A stretch of DNA of 64,000 nucleotides from Rhodocyclus gracilis (GTDB lineage: Bacteria; Pseudomonadota; Gammaproteobacteria; Burkholderiales; Rhodocyclaceae), in contig NZ_WIXJ01000005.1 of NCBI RefSeq assembly GCF_009617575.1, positions 1-64,000 of the forward strand, given 5' to 3'. Shown here piece after piece: positions 1-7,667 of the stretch. The notes beneath the pieces were generated by a model, which ran no database searches, was not told the origin of the DNA, and was given only the letters and a program-made list of their open reading frames with translations. The position numbers and the translations under genes were made by a program. The stretch's first letter is position 1. Every line of letters starts with the position of its first letter.

Positions 1-153
1 CTCGTCGGCATCCAGGACGCCGTACTGCTTGCGCCAGCTGTAGATCGTCTGCTCGCTGATGCCGTGCTTCTTCGCAATCTCCGCGACCGGCGCCTTGTCC
101 GCTTCGCGCAGGATCGTCACCATTTGGGCTTCGCTGAATCGACTCTTCCTCAT
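1..153 (-). CDS. IS3-family transposase OrfA, N-terminal part (truncated by window edge)
   Basis: The 51 codons from ATG 153 down to position 1 encode a protein starting MRKSRFSEAQMV with a helix-turn-helix containing IAKKHGISEQTIYSWRKQYG. This is the typical DNA-binding N-terminus of IS3-family OrfA, whose complete form is about 90 to 100 residues and is followed by OrfB (DDE catalytic domain) through a programmed -1 frameshift. OrfA recognises the IS ends. The rest of the gene lies outside the window. The family is clear; the subgroup is not resolved. Confidence 0.85.
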   Translation of the reverse strand, partial: MRKSRFSEAQMVTILREADKAPVAEIAKKHGISEQTIYSWRKQYGVLDADE

Positions 154-220
154 GACTTCCTCTCTTCAAGGAAGCCATCCTCTCAAGTTTTAGATGGTCC
201 GAAAATCTCCGGGCAGGTCA
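1..220 (-). mobile_element. End of an IS3-family insertion sequence (rest lies left of the window)
   Basis: The minus-strand orfA (153 to 1) is preceded by a non-coding terminal stretch whose outermost bases, read from about position 220 inward on the minus strand, are TGACCTGCCCGGAGA. A TG start is typical of IS3-family terminal inverted repeats. The other end is outside the window, so the exact boundary and any target duplication cannot be confirmed. The element reads away from the gmtX-like gene and appears to have inserted just upstream of it. Confidence 0.6.
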
Positions 221-307
221 GACCTCGCTGCGCTGCTTCCGACGTCCCATCACACTCAGGTGCTCCAGCCCGGACGCCGGACCTTGAGAGGGTGTGAGCA
301 TGAGTAG
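221..307 (+). pseudogene. Possible 3' remnant of the gene upstream of gmtX (gmtZ-like), cut by the IS
   Basis: From the inferred IS junction one frame stays open to a TAG at 305-307, ending HTQVLQPGRRTLRGCEHE. It overlaps the ATG of the downstream gmtX-like gene by 8 nt, in the manner of a translationally coupled pair. In gamma-mobile-trio systems gmtX follows recombinase-type genes, so this could be the last ~28 codons of gmtZ. The stretch is too short for a homology call, and the assignment is inference from position only. Confidence 0.25.
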
Positions 308-959
308 TACAACGGATATTCATCCTAACGCTGTGCTGGAGTCGCTGCTGGCCAAGGCCGAGCGCTCGAACCGACGGGCCAACCTCACAAAGATGCACGA
401 GCTTTGCCGCAAGCAGCATGAGGCGGGGTCGCGCGACTTCTCAGTGCCCTCCATCGGCCGCCTGGCCGAAGCAGAGGGCATCATGAAAGGTCGTGCGCTC
501 TACAACGCGCAGTCCGCCGACTACAGAGCGCTCATCGAAGCTTGGGCAGCTTACGCGGGGCCTGCTGCGCCCAAGCCCATCAAGACGCAGGCCAGCCACG
601 ACTATCTGATGCGCATAGAGGACCCAGCCATTCGCTCCATCATGCAAGCCATCGTCGCCGAGCGTGACAAGCTCAAAGCCCAACTCAATACACTCAAGGC
701 TCACACACACGTGACCGTGGACCGGCGCCCATTGGGGGCCACCGTCTCGTCCGCTGCTCGGGTACCGGTAGCCGTGGTCGAATTGGTTGCGCAACTGACC
801 CCGACCGAGCGCGAAGCGCTACAGAAGGCGGTGTCAGCTGACTACCTTGATGAGCGCGGTTTGAAGGAAGGCAGTCACGGCGAAATCGTTAACGAGCGAG
901 GCCGAACGATGTTCGAAGTGGGCTTTGCTCGGGCGATTCGAAAAGTGTTGGGGAGTTAG
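300..959 (+). CDS. gmtX: GmtX-like protein of a gamma-mobile-trio type mobile island
   Basis: This 219-residue protein resembles what I recall of the GmtX family, one of three core proteins (GmtY, GmtZ, GmtX) of gamma-mobile-trio islands. Landmarks are DFSVPSIGRLAEAEG near residue 45, then YNAQSADYRALIEAWAAYAG, then DPAIRSIMQAIVAERDKLKAQL (possibly a coiled coil), HVTVDRRPL, and a C-terminal EREALQKAVSADYL...ERGRTMF segment. GTG 294 is an alternative start, but ATG 300 is better spaced from GAGAGG. GmtX has no established biochemical activity. Base composition looks lower in GC than the core genes downstream. Family recognition is from memory of motifs. Confidence 0.6.
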   Translation: MSSTTDIHPNAVLESLLAKAERSNRRANLTKMHELCRKQHEAGSRDFSVPSIGRLAEAEGIMKGRALYNAQSADYRALIEAWAAYAGPAAPKPIKTQASHDYLMRIEDPAIRSIMQAIVAERDKLKAQLNTLKAHTHVTVDRRPLGATVSSAARVPVAVVELVAQLTPTEREALQKAVSADYLDERGLKEGSHGEIVNERGRTMFEVGFARAIRKVLGS

Positions 960-1012
960 CTTTGGGCGCTTGCTCAGCTAATGCTGTTTGATAGGCAACA
1001 ACGGAGGGTTAG

Positions 1013-1876
1013 TTGGACAAACAAAAGCTCATCAACGCGATACGCAGGTCAGGCGGAAAGCAAAATGCTGTGGACGAAGCCAATGACCTATGGGTAAGGC
1101 TTGATTGCTTACGTCAAACAGGGCGCTACGACTTCCTGTTGAAACAGCTTTCCAAAGCGAACGACAAAAGCAACTTCCTTGCGCTGGTTCTTGAAGCCAA
1201 TTTCGCTTATCAGTTCGAGGCCAGTGGGTTGGAGCTCACATACGAGGTCAAGCAGGACGTACGTCACGAAAGCTCTATCGATTTTCTGCGTAAGGCACCG
1301 AGCGGTGACCTTATCTATTTCGAGCTTCGGCTTCTGCAGCAAAGACAATCAATCCTAGATTCAATCAAGACTCAGTTGCAGAAGTGTACGATGTTCCGTG
1401 TATTTATGGACTGGGAGGCCGAGCAAGAGGAAGTTGCCCGCATCCAGAGTACGGTGCTGAGCAAAGTTCAGGACAAACGCGGAAACCCGATTAAGTTCTT
1501 CTCGACCGCTGCCAAGGCGATTAACGTCGTTGTCATAGATGCCACGGACAGCATCTTAGGAACAATTGATGTGCATGACTGCAAACTTGCAGCCTACGGT
1601 GACCCAGGCGTTGAAGAGGTCTATCGCAGACAAGTCTTCGGTTTTTTCCAAGCCGACAAGCCAGAGTACCCACAGCACATTCGCGAGCTTGCTGCCCGGT
1701 ATTTGCACATTCGGAATACGCTTCATGGCGTGCTGTTCCTATTCAAGAGGCCCAACACGGGCATTCTTGCTTACCAGCTAGAGCAGTATCTGATGTGGAA
1801 TCCCTCGCTTCTGGATGAGACGCGAGTACAACCGATTTACGCTGATGTCACGAGCGCCATACCAACTCGACGGTAA
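1013..1876 (+). CDS. Hypothetical cargo protein with a PD-(D/E)XK-like pattern
   Basis: I do not recognise this 287-residue protein. It starts at TTG 1013 behind a strong GGAGG at 1003-1007 and follows the gmtX-like gene by 53 nt, the usual place for cargo of gamma-mobile-trio islands. Residues 60-106 fit a nuclease-like core: E61 in a helix (LEANFAYQFEA), D90 in ESSIDFLRK, and E104-L-R106 on a following hydrophobic strand (LIYFELRLL). R106 replaces the usual catalytic lysine, so the fold could be catalytically altered. No signal peptide or membrane segment is visible. AT-richer codon use than the core genes suggests transfer. A defence role is inference. Confidence 0.7.
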   Translation: MDKQKLINAIRRSGGKQNAVDEANDLWVRLDCLRQTGRYDFLLKQLSKANDKSNFLALVLEANFAYQFEASGLELTYEVKQDVRHESSIDFLRKAPSGDLIYFELRLLQQRQSILDSIKTQLQKCTMFRVFMDWEAEQEEVARIQSTVLSKVQDKRGNPIKFFSTAAKAINVVVIDATDSILGTIDVHDCKLAAYGDPGVEEVYRRQVFGFFQADKPEYPQHIRELAARYLHIRNTLHGVLFLFKRPNTGILAYQLEQYLMWNPSLLDETRVQPIYADVTSAIPTRR

Positions 1877-1953
1877 CCGCGGGAAGTCAGCCGTAGCGCT
1901 GTAAGCAGCGCAATGGAGGACTTGTGCCGTCGCACTGAGGTGTGGGAGACAAG

Positions 1954-2040
1954 ATGCGCCCAAAGAAAAAGCGCCGACGTTACCGTCGACGCTTGAAGTT
2001 ACGATGTATTGCGATGTATTTCTACATCGTAAATCTTTGA
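1954..2040 (+). CDS. Possible tiny basic peptide ORF (28 aa)
   Basis: An ATG at 1954 behind GTGGGAGACAAG opens 28 codons. The product begins MRPKKKRRRYRRRLKLR and ends with a short hydrophobic tail (CIAMYFYIVNL). The ORF contains the inverted repeat at 1999-2032. The Shine-Dalgarno-like GGGAG is well spaced, but the length and composition could arise by chance. Confidence 0.2.
   Translation: MRPKKKRRRYRRRLKLRCIAMYFYIVNL
1999..2032. repeat. Perfect 10-bp inverted repeat with a tandem 9-of-10 repeat in its left half
   Basis: TTACGATGTA (1999-2008) pairs with TACATCGTAA (2023-2032) around a 14-nt centre. ACGATGTATT (2001-2010) is also repeated directly as GCGATGTATT (2011-2020). Paired plus tandem short repeats beside a recombinase-type island could be recombinase or regulator binding sites, or part of an attachment region. 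No direct evidence distinguishes these. Confidence 0.5.
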
Positions 2041-2072
2041 CCACGTGAACCCATTTAATGCTGAGCTGAACC

Positions 2073-2137
2073 GCCACTCACTCACGAACTATGTATCGTT
2101 ACGGTATAAGTCCGCATAGAGTGGCTTTTTTGTTTTT
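2073..2137 (+). terminator. Weak terminator-like inverted repeat followed by T-rich tract
   Basis: GCCACTC (2073-2079) is complementary to GAGTGGC (2119-2125), which is followed by TTTTTTGTTTTTT. The loop of about 39 nt is long for an intrinsic terminator, although the T tract is convincing. It would end transcription coming from the island. Confidence 0.3.
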
Positions 2138-2594
2138 TGGCGTCGGTTTGAAGGGCCGTTGCTTAGCCGTATTTTGGGCGGGAACAGCCCGGCCCGGCGA
2201 AGGTTATCCGGGCGCTGTTCGAGCAAGCCCTGTGCCCTGTTGCCCCCTTTGCGCGTGCAGATCGGGAACGATGCGGAGGATCATCGCGTCCGGCGCGACG
2301 AATCATTGGGTTGCGTCCCATTCATAAGCTTTAGCGCGTTGATTCGTTTGGGGTGAAATCTAAGGCTGGAGGAGATCCTACAAGTCTGCTGCGGCCTATG
2401 TCTTGCCGTCGCTGCTGGCCCTGTTGGCACGGCGTGTGCAATTGGCCGGGGAGCGCCAGCGGGAGGAATGCGCCTGTTGGCGAAGTTAGGCGAAGGAAGA
2501 AGGACGCCATCGCTCGGTGGTCGCGCACTCCCCGAGGCAGCCCTCGTGCTGTGCGGAGGCCTGCCAGCGTTCGTCTTTGCCCGCCGGCGGCGCC

Positions 2595-3911
2595 CTACTC
2601 TTCCAGGGAGCGGTTACGCACCTCTGGCAAGAAGATCACGCCGATGATCGACGCCAGGATCAGCAAGCCGGTGGGGTACCACAGGCCGGCTAGCGGATCG
2701 CTGAAGGTGACGCCAAGCCAGGTGACCATGAGCGGGGACATGCCGCCGATCCAGCCCGCCGAAAGGTTGTGCGGCAGCGCGACGGCCGAGTAGCGCGTGC
2801 GTGCGGGAAAGAGCTCCGGCAGTGTCGCCGTCTGCGGGCCGGTGATGCACGCCAGCGGCACGACGAGCACCAGCAGCAGGACGACGATCATCGCCGTGTC
2901 GGGCGTTGGCAGGCTGCCGTAATGCAGCAAGCCGCGGAAGACGGGAACGATGCTCACGGCGCCGCCAATCAGGCCGGCGAGCAGTACGGGCCGGCGACCG
3001 ATGCGGTCGGAGAGCCAGCCGCAGAAGAGCGTCGCCGGAAAGAGCGCGACGGTGGCGACGGTGACAAGGCTGCTGGCGTAGGTGGCCGGTAGCTTGACGA
3101 CGGTTTTCAGGAAAACGCCGGTATAGACCTGCGCCGAGAAGAAGAGCAGCGAGCCGCCCGCCGAGACGCAAAAGAAGAGCAGCGCCATTCTCCCCAGCGT
3201 GTGGCGGTCATGAAAGCACTCGCGCAGCGGCGTCTTGGCAAGTGCGTTCTTCTCGCGCAATTGCTTAAAGACCGGCGATTCGTAGAGGTTGAGGCGGCTC
3301 TTGATTGAGATGGCGAGCAGCAAGGCGGAGAGCAGGAAGGGAATGCGCCAGCCCCAGCTCTTGAAGTCGGCGTCGCTCAACGCGTACTGGAGGGCGACGA
3401 TCTGCAGCGTCGAGGCCATCATGCCAAGCGGCCCCATGAGCTGCAGAACGCTGGTGTAGAGGCCGCGTTTGCCCTCGGGCGCGTGCTCGGTGAGGTAGAC
3501 CGCTGCGCCGCCGATCTCGCCGCCGACCGAGAACCCTTGCAGGATGCGCAGCAGCAGCAGGAGCGCCGGGGCGAGCAGGCCGACTTGCGCGTAGCTCGGC
3601 AGGAGGCCAACACAGAAGGTCGACAGGCCCATCAGGACGATGGTCGCCATGAAGATGGTGCGCCGCCCATGGCGGTCGCCGAGCGAGCCAAAAAACGCGG
3701 CGCCGAGCGGTCGCACGATCATGCCGACGCCGAAAGTGCCAAGACTTGCCAGCAACGCCGCGACGGGGTCGTCGCCGGGAAAGAAGAGGACGCTGAAGTA
3801 AGTCGCCAGGGAGGCGAAGGTGAGAAAGTCGTACCACTCGAGAAAGGTGCCGAAACAGGCGGCGACGACGACTTTTCGCTGGATGGCGCGCGGGTTTTCG
3901 GCAGAACTCAT
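2595..3911 (-). CDS. MFS transporter, metabolite:H+ symporter (MHS/ProP-like) family
   Basis: This 438-residue inner-membrane protein has about 12 hydrophobic segments. It carries MHS landmarks: FLEWYDFLTFASLA near the N-terminus, the motif GDRHGRR between TM2 and TM3, and the repeat copy GWLSDRIGRRP after TM8. LLRILQGFSVGGEIGG and the ending EVRNRSLEE are typical of the sugar/MHS branch. It probably imports a carboxylate or zwitterion with protons; the substrate cannot be read from sequence. The start is taken at the ATG giving MSSAEN; upstream ATGs at 3914 and 3929 are alternatives. It stands alone on the minus strand. Confidence 0.85.
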   Translation of the reverse strand: MSSAENPRAIQRKVVVAACFGTFLEWYDFLTFASLATYFSVLFFPGDDPVAALLASLGTFGVGMIVRPLGAAFFGSLGDRHGRRTIFMATIVLMGLSTFCVGLLPSYAQVGLLAPALLLLLRILQGFSVGGEIGGAAVYLTEHAPEGKRGLYTSVLQLMGPLGMMASTLQIVALQYALSDADFKSWGWRIPFLLSALLLAISIKSRLNLYESPVFKQLREKNALAKTPLRECFHDRHTLGRMALLFFCVSAGGSLLFFSAQVYTGVFLKTVVKLPATYASSLVTVATVALFPATLFCGWLSDRIGRRPVLLAGLIGGAVSIVPVFRGLLHYGSLPTPDTAMIVVLLLVLVVPLACITGPQTATLPELFPARTRYSAVALPHNLSAGWIGGMSPLMVTWLGVTFSDPLAGLWYPTGLLILASIIGVIFLPEVRNRSLEE

Positions 3912-3977
3912 CATCGTGCGGGGGAACAAAACGCCGGATTATCGGCTGAAACACGGTGACGACGCGGGGCGTTTTTG

Positions 3978-4016
3978 TCGGGCCTGAAAGACCGTCGGTG
4001 GATATTTCAGGCCCGA
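3978..4016. repeat. Perfect 12-bp inverted repeat between tpx and the MHS transporter gene
   Basis: TCGGGCCTGAAA (3978-3989) is the exact reverse complement of TTTCAGGCCCGA (4005-4016), with a 15-nt loop. It lies between the end of tpx and the start of the transporter gene, both minus strand. The T tract is on the wrong side for a standard tpx terminator, so it may be an operator or an atypical terminator. Confidence 0.5.
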
Positions 4017-4052
4017 GGTGCTGTCAGCAGGACGACAGCATCACGCGCAGGC

Positions 4053-4556
4053 TCAGGCGAGTGCGGCAAGCGCTTTGGCGTAGTCCGGCTCGTTGGCGAT
4101 TTCGGGCACCAGTTCGCTGTAGATCACGGTGTTGTTTTCGTCGAGGACGACGACGGCGCGGGCGGCGATACCGGCAAGCGGGCCGTTTTCGAGGGCAACG
4201 CCGTAATCGCTGAGGAAGCGGGCGCCGCGCATGGTCGACAGCGTGACGACGTTATTGAGGCCTTCGGCGCCGCAGAAACGGCTCTGCGCGAACGGCAGGT
4301 CAGCGGAGATACAGAGCACGACGGTATTCGGCAGATCGCTGGCTTGCTGGTTGAAGCGGCGCACGGAGGTGGCGCAGGTCGGCGTATCGACGCTCGGGAA
4401 GATGTTGAGGATCTTGCGCTTGCCGGCGAATTGTGCGAGGCCGGCGTCGGCGAGGTCCTTGCTGACAAGGCTGAACGCCGGCGCCGGTGCGCCCGCTTTG
4501 ATGAAGGTGCCGCCGACCGAGAAAGGCGTGCCGCCAAGGGTAACCGTACTGGACAT
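4053..4556 (-). CDS. tpx: Thiol peroxidase (Tpx, 2-Cys atypical peroxiredoxin)
   Basis: The 167-residue length matches the family. Cys61 in [14 protein letters not shown] is the peroxidatic cysteine and Cys95 in SRFCGAEG the resolving one; Cys82 is also present, all at E. coli numbering. The start [16 protein letters not shown] is typical. Tpx reduces hydroperoxides using thioredoxin in the cytoplasm or periplasm depending on species; no signal peptide is visible here. The gene is monocistronic, divergent from the chemoreceptor gene, and close to an OxyR/Dps stress group. Confidence 0.95.
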   Translation of the reverse strand: MSSTVTLGGTPFSVGGTFIKAGAPAPAFSLVSKDLADAGLAQFAGKRKILNIFPSVDTPTCATSVRRFNQQASDLPNTVVLCISADLPFAQSRFCGAEGLNNVVTLSTMRGARFLSDYGVALENGPLAGIAARAVVVLDENNTVIYSELVPEIANEPDYAKALAALA

Positions 4557-4729
4557 GTGCCGCTCCTGAGGTGGGTAAAGCGTGCAGCTTGCCGAAGCCG
4601 CGGACGGCTGGCAAGTGAAGGGGCGGCGTGCTACGCGTTAACCGGTAGTAATGACGAGTATTTTTATTGCATAGCGATTTAGAATGCCCCGGCTCGGTCA
4701 TTCGTCCGCGCCTCTCGGAGGAGATTGCG

Positions 4730-6352
4730 ATGTTTGCTCATCTGCGTATTGGTGTCCGTCTGGCTGGCGGTTTTGCCCTGGTGCTGGCCTTGCTGGCGGT
4801 GATCACGACAGTGGCTCTCTTGCGCGTCGCCGAGATCGGACGCGAGGTCGATGATCTCGTGAGCGATAAATACGTCAAAAGCGAGCTGGCGCACGATGTC
4901 ATCGACAACGTAAACGTCATCGCGCGTAGCTTGCGTAACCTGGTGCTCCTGTCGCGCCCGGACGAACTACGCAGCGAGCGGGAGCGGATCGTTAAATCGC
5001 GCAAGCTCATCGATGAGCGTCTGACGCGTTTGCGGACAGTGACGCAAGACGACACCGGGCGTGACTTGTTGCGTGCGCTGGGCGAGGCGCAGACGCCCTA
5101 CTTCGAGGTGCAGGAGCGCTTTCTCTCCCTGCTTGATGCAGGGCGTCACGACGAGGCTGTGCGCTCCCTGATCGACGACATCCGCCCACGTCAGGCTCGT
5201 TTCATCAAGGCGCTGGAGGCGGTGATCGCTCACCAGAAAGAAGAGATCGACGCGGCAGGCGCGCGAACGCTGGCATCGGCGAGTACGACGCAGCAGGTCG
5301 TCGGCGCGCTGGCGGTCGTTGCTTTTGTGCTGGCGGCGTTGGTGGCCTGGCTGATGACGCGGTCGGTGGTGCAGCCGATCCTGCAGGCGGTGGGGTTTGC
5401 CGAGCAGATTGCCGAGGGCAACCTGGGTGGGCGTATCGAGGGCCGGGGCTCGGATGAGGTCGCCCATTTGCTGACTGCGCTGGCACGCATGCAGGAACGT
5501 CTGGCCGGCGTGGTGCGTACCCTGCAGGACAAGGCCAGCGAGTTGTCCGAGGCGGCCGATCAGTTGTCGGCGACTACCGATGAGGTTTCGCAAGCGACGC
5601 AGGCGCAGGCCGATTCGGCCTCCTCGATGGCGGCGGCTGTCGAAGAGATGACAGTGAGCATTGGGCAGGTGGCCGATCATGCGCGGGATGCGGAGGCGGT
5701 GTCGCAGCAGTCTGGGAAATTTTCCGAGGCGGGCTCGGAGACGATTGCCGGGGTCAAGCGCGAGATGGAGTTGATCGCCCGCTCGGCGGAGCACGCGGCG
5801 GCGACCAACACGACGCTGGCGGAAAGCTCGGCGGCGATCTCCGGTATCGTCGACGTGATCAAGGAGGTGGCGGATCAGACGAATCTGCTGGCCTTGAACG
5901 CGGCGATCGAGGCGGCGCGCGCTGGCGAGCAGGGGCGCGGCTTTGCCGTGGTGGCCGACGAGGTGCGCAAGCTCGCCGAACGGACGATGCGCTCGACCGA
6001 GGAAATCAGCGTGCTGGTCGCGCGCATTCAGAGCGATTCGCAGCGCATGGCTGCCGATATCGAGGGGCAGTCGCAGGTGGTTCAGGGCGGCGTCGCTCTC
6101 GTGCAGGAAAGCGATGCGGCGATAGTGCAGATCAAGCAGGCGGCGTCTCAGGTGTTGCAAGTGGTGGGCGATATTTCGGCGGCGATCATGGAGCAAAGCG
6201 CGACGGCGACGGGCATTGCCCGTAACGTCGAGACGATTGCCCGGATGAGTGAAGAGAACAGTTCGGCCGTGCTCGAGACGGCTGGTTCTGCGCGTCGCTT
6301 GCAGGCACTCTCGGCGGAGCTGCGCCAGGCAGCGTCGGCGTTTCGTACCTGA
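4730..6352 (+). CDS. Methyl-accepting chemotaxis protein with 4-helix-bundle type periplasmic domain
   Basis: The ATG at 4730 follows GGAGGAG, giving 540 residues. TM1 lies at about 10-32, followed by an ~160-residue helical ligand-binding domain of 4HB_MCP type, TM2 near 195-215 ([20 protein letters not shown]), HAMP, and the cytoplasmic signalling hairpin with the conserved tip [20 protein letters not shown]. It would signal through CheW/CheA to the flagellar motor. The ligand is unknown and no C-terminal CheR pentapeptide is present. No che genes are nearby, so it is an orphan receptor. Confidence 0.9.
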   Translation: MFAHLRIGVRLAGGFALVLALLAVITTVALLRVAEIGREVDDLVSDKYVKSELAHDVIDNVNVIARSLRNLVLLSRPDELRSERERIVKSRKLIDERLTRLRTVTQDDTGRDLLRALGEAQTPYFEVQERFLSLLDAGRHDEAVRSLIDDIRPRQARFIKALEAVIAHQKEEIDAAGARTLASASTTQQVVGALAVVAFVLAALVAWLMTRSVVQPILQAVGFAEQIAEGNLGGRIEGRGSDEVAHLLTALARMQERLAGVVRTLQDKASELSEAADQLSATTDEVSQATQAQADSASSMAAAVEEMTVSIGQVADHARDAEAVSQQSGKFSEAGSETIAGVKREMELIARSAEHAAATNTTLAESSAAISGIVDVIKEVADQTNLLALNAAIEAARAGEQGRGFAVVADEVRKLAERTMRSTEEISVLVARIQSDSQRMAADIEGQSQVVQGGVALVQESDAAIVQIKQAASQVLQVVGDISAAIMEQSATATGIARNVETIARMSEENSSAVLETAGSARRLQALSAELRQAASAFRT

Positions 6353-6486
6353 GATGCGGCGGCATCGGCTTTCCGCGTAGACTCCGGCTTTTCTCCCGCG
6401 TCGCTCCCCGTTCCCCTGCCCTACGATTTCGCGTGGCAGGTCAGCCGGCGCGGGGTGTTGCCGGGAGGCTTGTCGCAGGAGTCGTC

Positions 6487-7185
6487 GTGAAACTGGAAAA
6501 AATGTTGCAATCGCAGGGCTTTGGCAGCCGGCGTGAGTGTCGGGCGCTGGTGCTGTGTGGGCGCGTGGGTCTCGGCGGCACCGTCGCCGACGATCCCGAG
6601 GCGGAGATCCTGACGGAGGGCTGTACCTTCAAGGTCGATGGCGAGGCGTGGTCCTTCTGCGAACGCGTCTATCTCATGCTGCACAAGCCCGTGGGCTTTG
6701 AATGCTCGCATCAGCCGCAGTGCCACCCGTCGGTGTTTTCGTTGTTGCCGGCGCCGCTGCGCCTGCGCGGTGTGCAGGCGGTCGGACGGCTCGATGAAGA
6801 CACCAGCGGTCTTCTGCTCTTCTCTGACGACGGGCAGTTCGTGCATGCCTATAGCTCCGGCAAGCGTCAGGTGCCGAAGGTCTATGAGGTAACGACGCGT
6901 CACCCCATCACTGCGGCGCTGGCGGCGAGTTTGCTCGGCGGCGTGGTCTTGCGCGACGATCCGGCGCCGGTCGTGGCGCGGGCGTGCGAGGTGTTGGGCG
7001 AGCGGCAACTGCGACTGACCGTCACCGAGGGGCGTTACCACCTCGTGCGACGGATGATCGCCGCCGCAGGCAACCGGGTGGAAGCCTTGCAGCGCAGCGC
7101 GGTGGGCGCGTACTCACTGCCGGAGGATCTTCCGCCGGGGCAGTGGCGGATGGTGCCACCCTTGCCCCCTACCTCGCTGGCGTAG
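6487..7185 (+). CDS. RsuA-family rRNA pseudouridine synthase
   Basis: GTG 6487 gives 232 residues starting VKLEKMLQSQGFGSRRECRAL, an N-terminal S4-like RNA-binding fold. The catalytic motif is VGRLDEDTSGLLLFSDDG with the essential Asp, preceded by YLMLHKPVGFECS. The C-terminal LTVTEGRYHLVRRMIAAAGN is typical of RsuA (16S Psi516) and close relatives. RsuA itself is favoured over RluE/RluF by length and by the HPSVFSLLP segment, but the exact target base is not certain. A longer frame upstream to 6433 lacks family residues. Confidence 0.85.
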   Translation: MKLEKMLQSQGFGSRRECRALVLCGRVGLGGTVADDPEAEILTEGCTFKVDGEAWSFCERVYLMLHKPVGFECSHQPQCHPSVFSLLPAPLRLRGVQAVGRLDEDTSGLLLFSDDGQFVHAYSSGKRQVPKVYEVTTRHPITAALAASLLGGVVLRDDPAPVVARACEVLGERQLRLTVTEGRYHLVRRMIAAAGNRVEALQRSAVGAYSLPEDLPPGQWRMVPPLPPTSLA

Positions 7186-7280
7186 GGATCGGCTAACAGC
7201 GCGTCGTTCGCGCTACTCGTGCCACTTTTCGCGGCGCCGCCGCTGGCGCATGATCGCTACTTTCGTCAGAGGAGGCGGAC

Positions 7281-7628
7281 ATGCAGAGTGTGTTGATCAT
7301 CGTGAATGCGCCCGCCTGTGCCGGGGAAGGCATCGCCAATGCCCTGCAACTGGCGACGGCGATCCTGCATCAGCAACGCGAGACGGTGAATCTTCGGCTG
7401 TATTTCATGTCCGGTTCGCTGGCGGGCTGTTGCGATGCGCAGGGCAACATGCGGGCGTCGGCGCAAGTCTCCCTGCAAGATCTGGTGCGTCAGGGGGCGC
7501 AGCTGGTGTTCTGTTCGACCCATGCGCAGGCAACGCTCAGCGCGGCGCGCGTACACGGCGCCGGCGTGGGGAGTCTGGCGAGTCTTGCCGAGTGGACACT
7601 GGCCGCAGACAAAGTGGTGTGTTTCTGA
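7281..7628 (+). CDS. DsrE/YchN-family sulfur-relay-like protein
   Basis: This 115-residue protein starts behind AGAGGAGG and has the DsrE Rossmann-like pattern: VLIIVNAPACAGEGIANALQLATA, then LRLYFMSGSLAGCC, LQDLVRQGAQLVFCSTHAQA and a C-terminal WTLAADKVVCF. Cys residues around 55 (GCCDAQG) and 88 (VFCST) could carry persulfides. It lies 39 nt upstream of oxyR on the same strand, possibly co-transcribed, which hints at a thiol or redox role. The true sulfur partner is unknown. Confidence 0.75.
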   Translation: MQSVLIIVNAPACAGEGIANALQLATAILHQQRETVNLRLYFMSGSLAGCCDAQGNMRASAQVSLQDLVRQGAQLVFCSTHAQATLSAARVHGAGVGSLASLAEWTLAADKVVCF

Positions 7629-7667
7629 GGCTCGGGCTTTTTTGACGTTTTCCGGGGTGGTTTTGGC

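Larger units (their letters stand above)
1877..2594. other. Gene-free stretch between the island cargo gene and the core transporter gene
   Basis: No convincing protein of normal size is present here. The part to about 2130 is AT-richer and holds the inverted repeat, the tiny ORF and a hairpin followed by T runs. The part from about 2150 to 2594 returns to high GC and contains only short, non-conserved-looking frames. The island/chromosome junction probably lies within this interval. The left end of the island is outside the window, so the duplicated att sequence cannot be identified. Confidence 0.6.

Noticed and set aside
2041..2056. Third parS-like site around CCACGTGAAC
   Set aside because: Only the CACGTGAA core matches; the left arm is wrong in several positions.
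2353..2793. Possible small protein or pseudogene in 2353-2590
   Set aside because: All three frames were read. Short runs look protein-like in different frames, but no consistent family match is visible and the longest frame runs into the antisense of the transporter gene.
4967..6196. Open frame of 409 codons opposite the first chemoreceptor gene
   Set aside because: Antisense to a well-supported receptor; product is His/Arg-rich low complexity.
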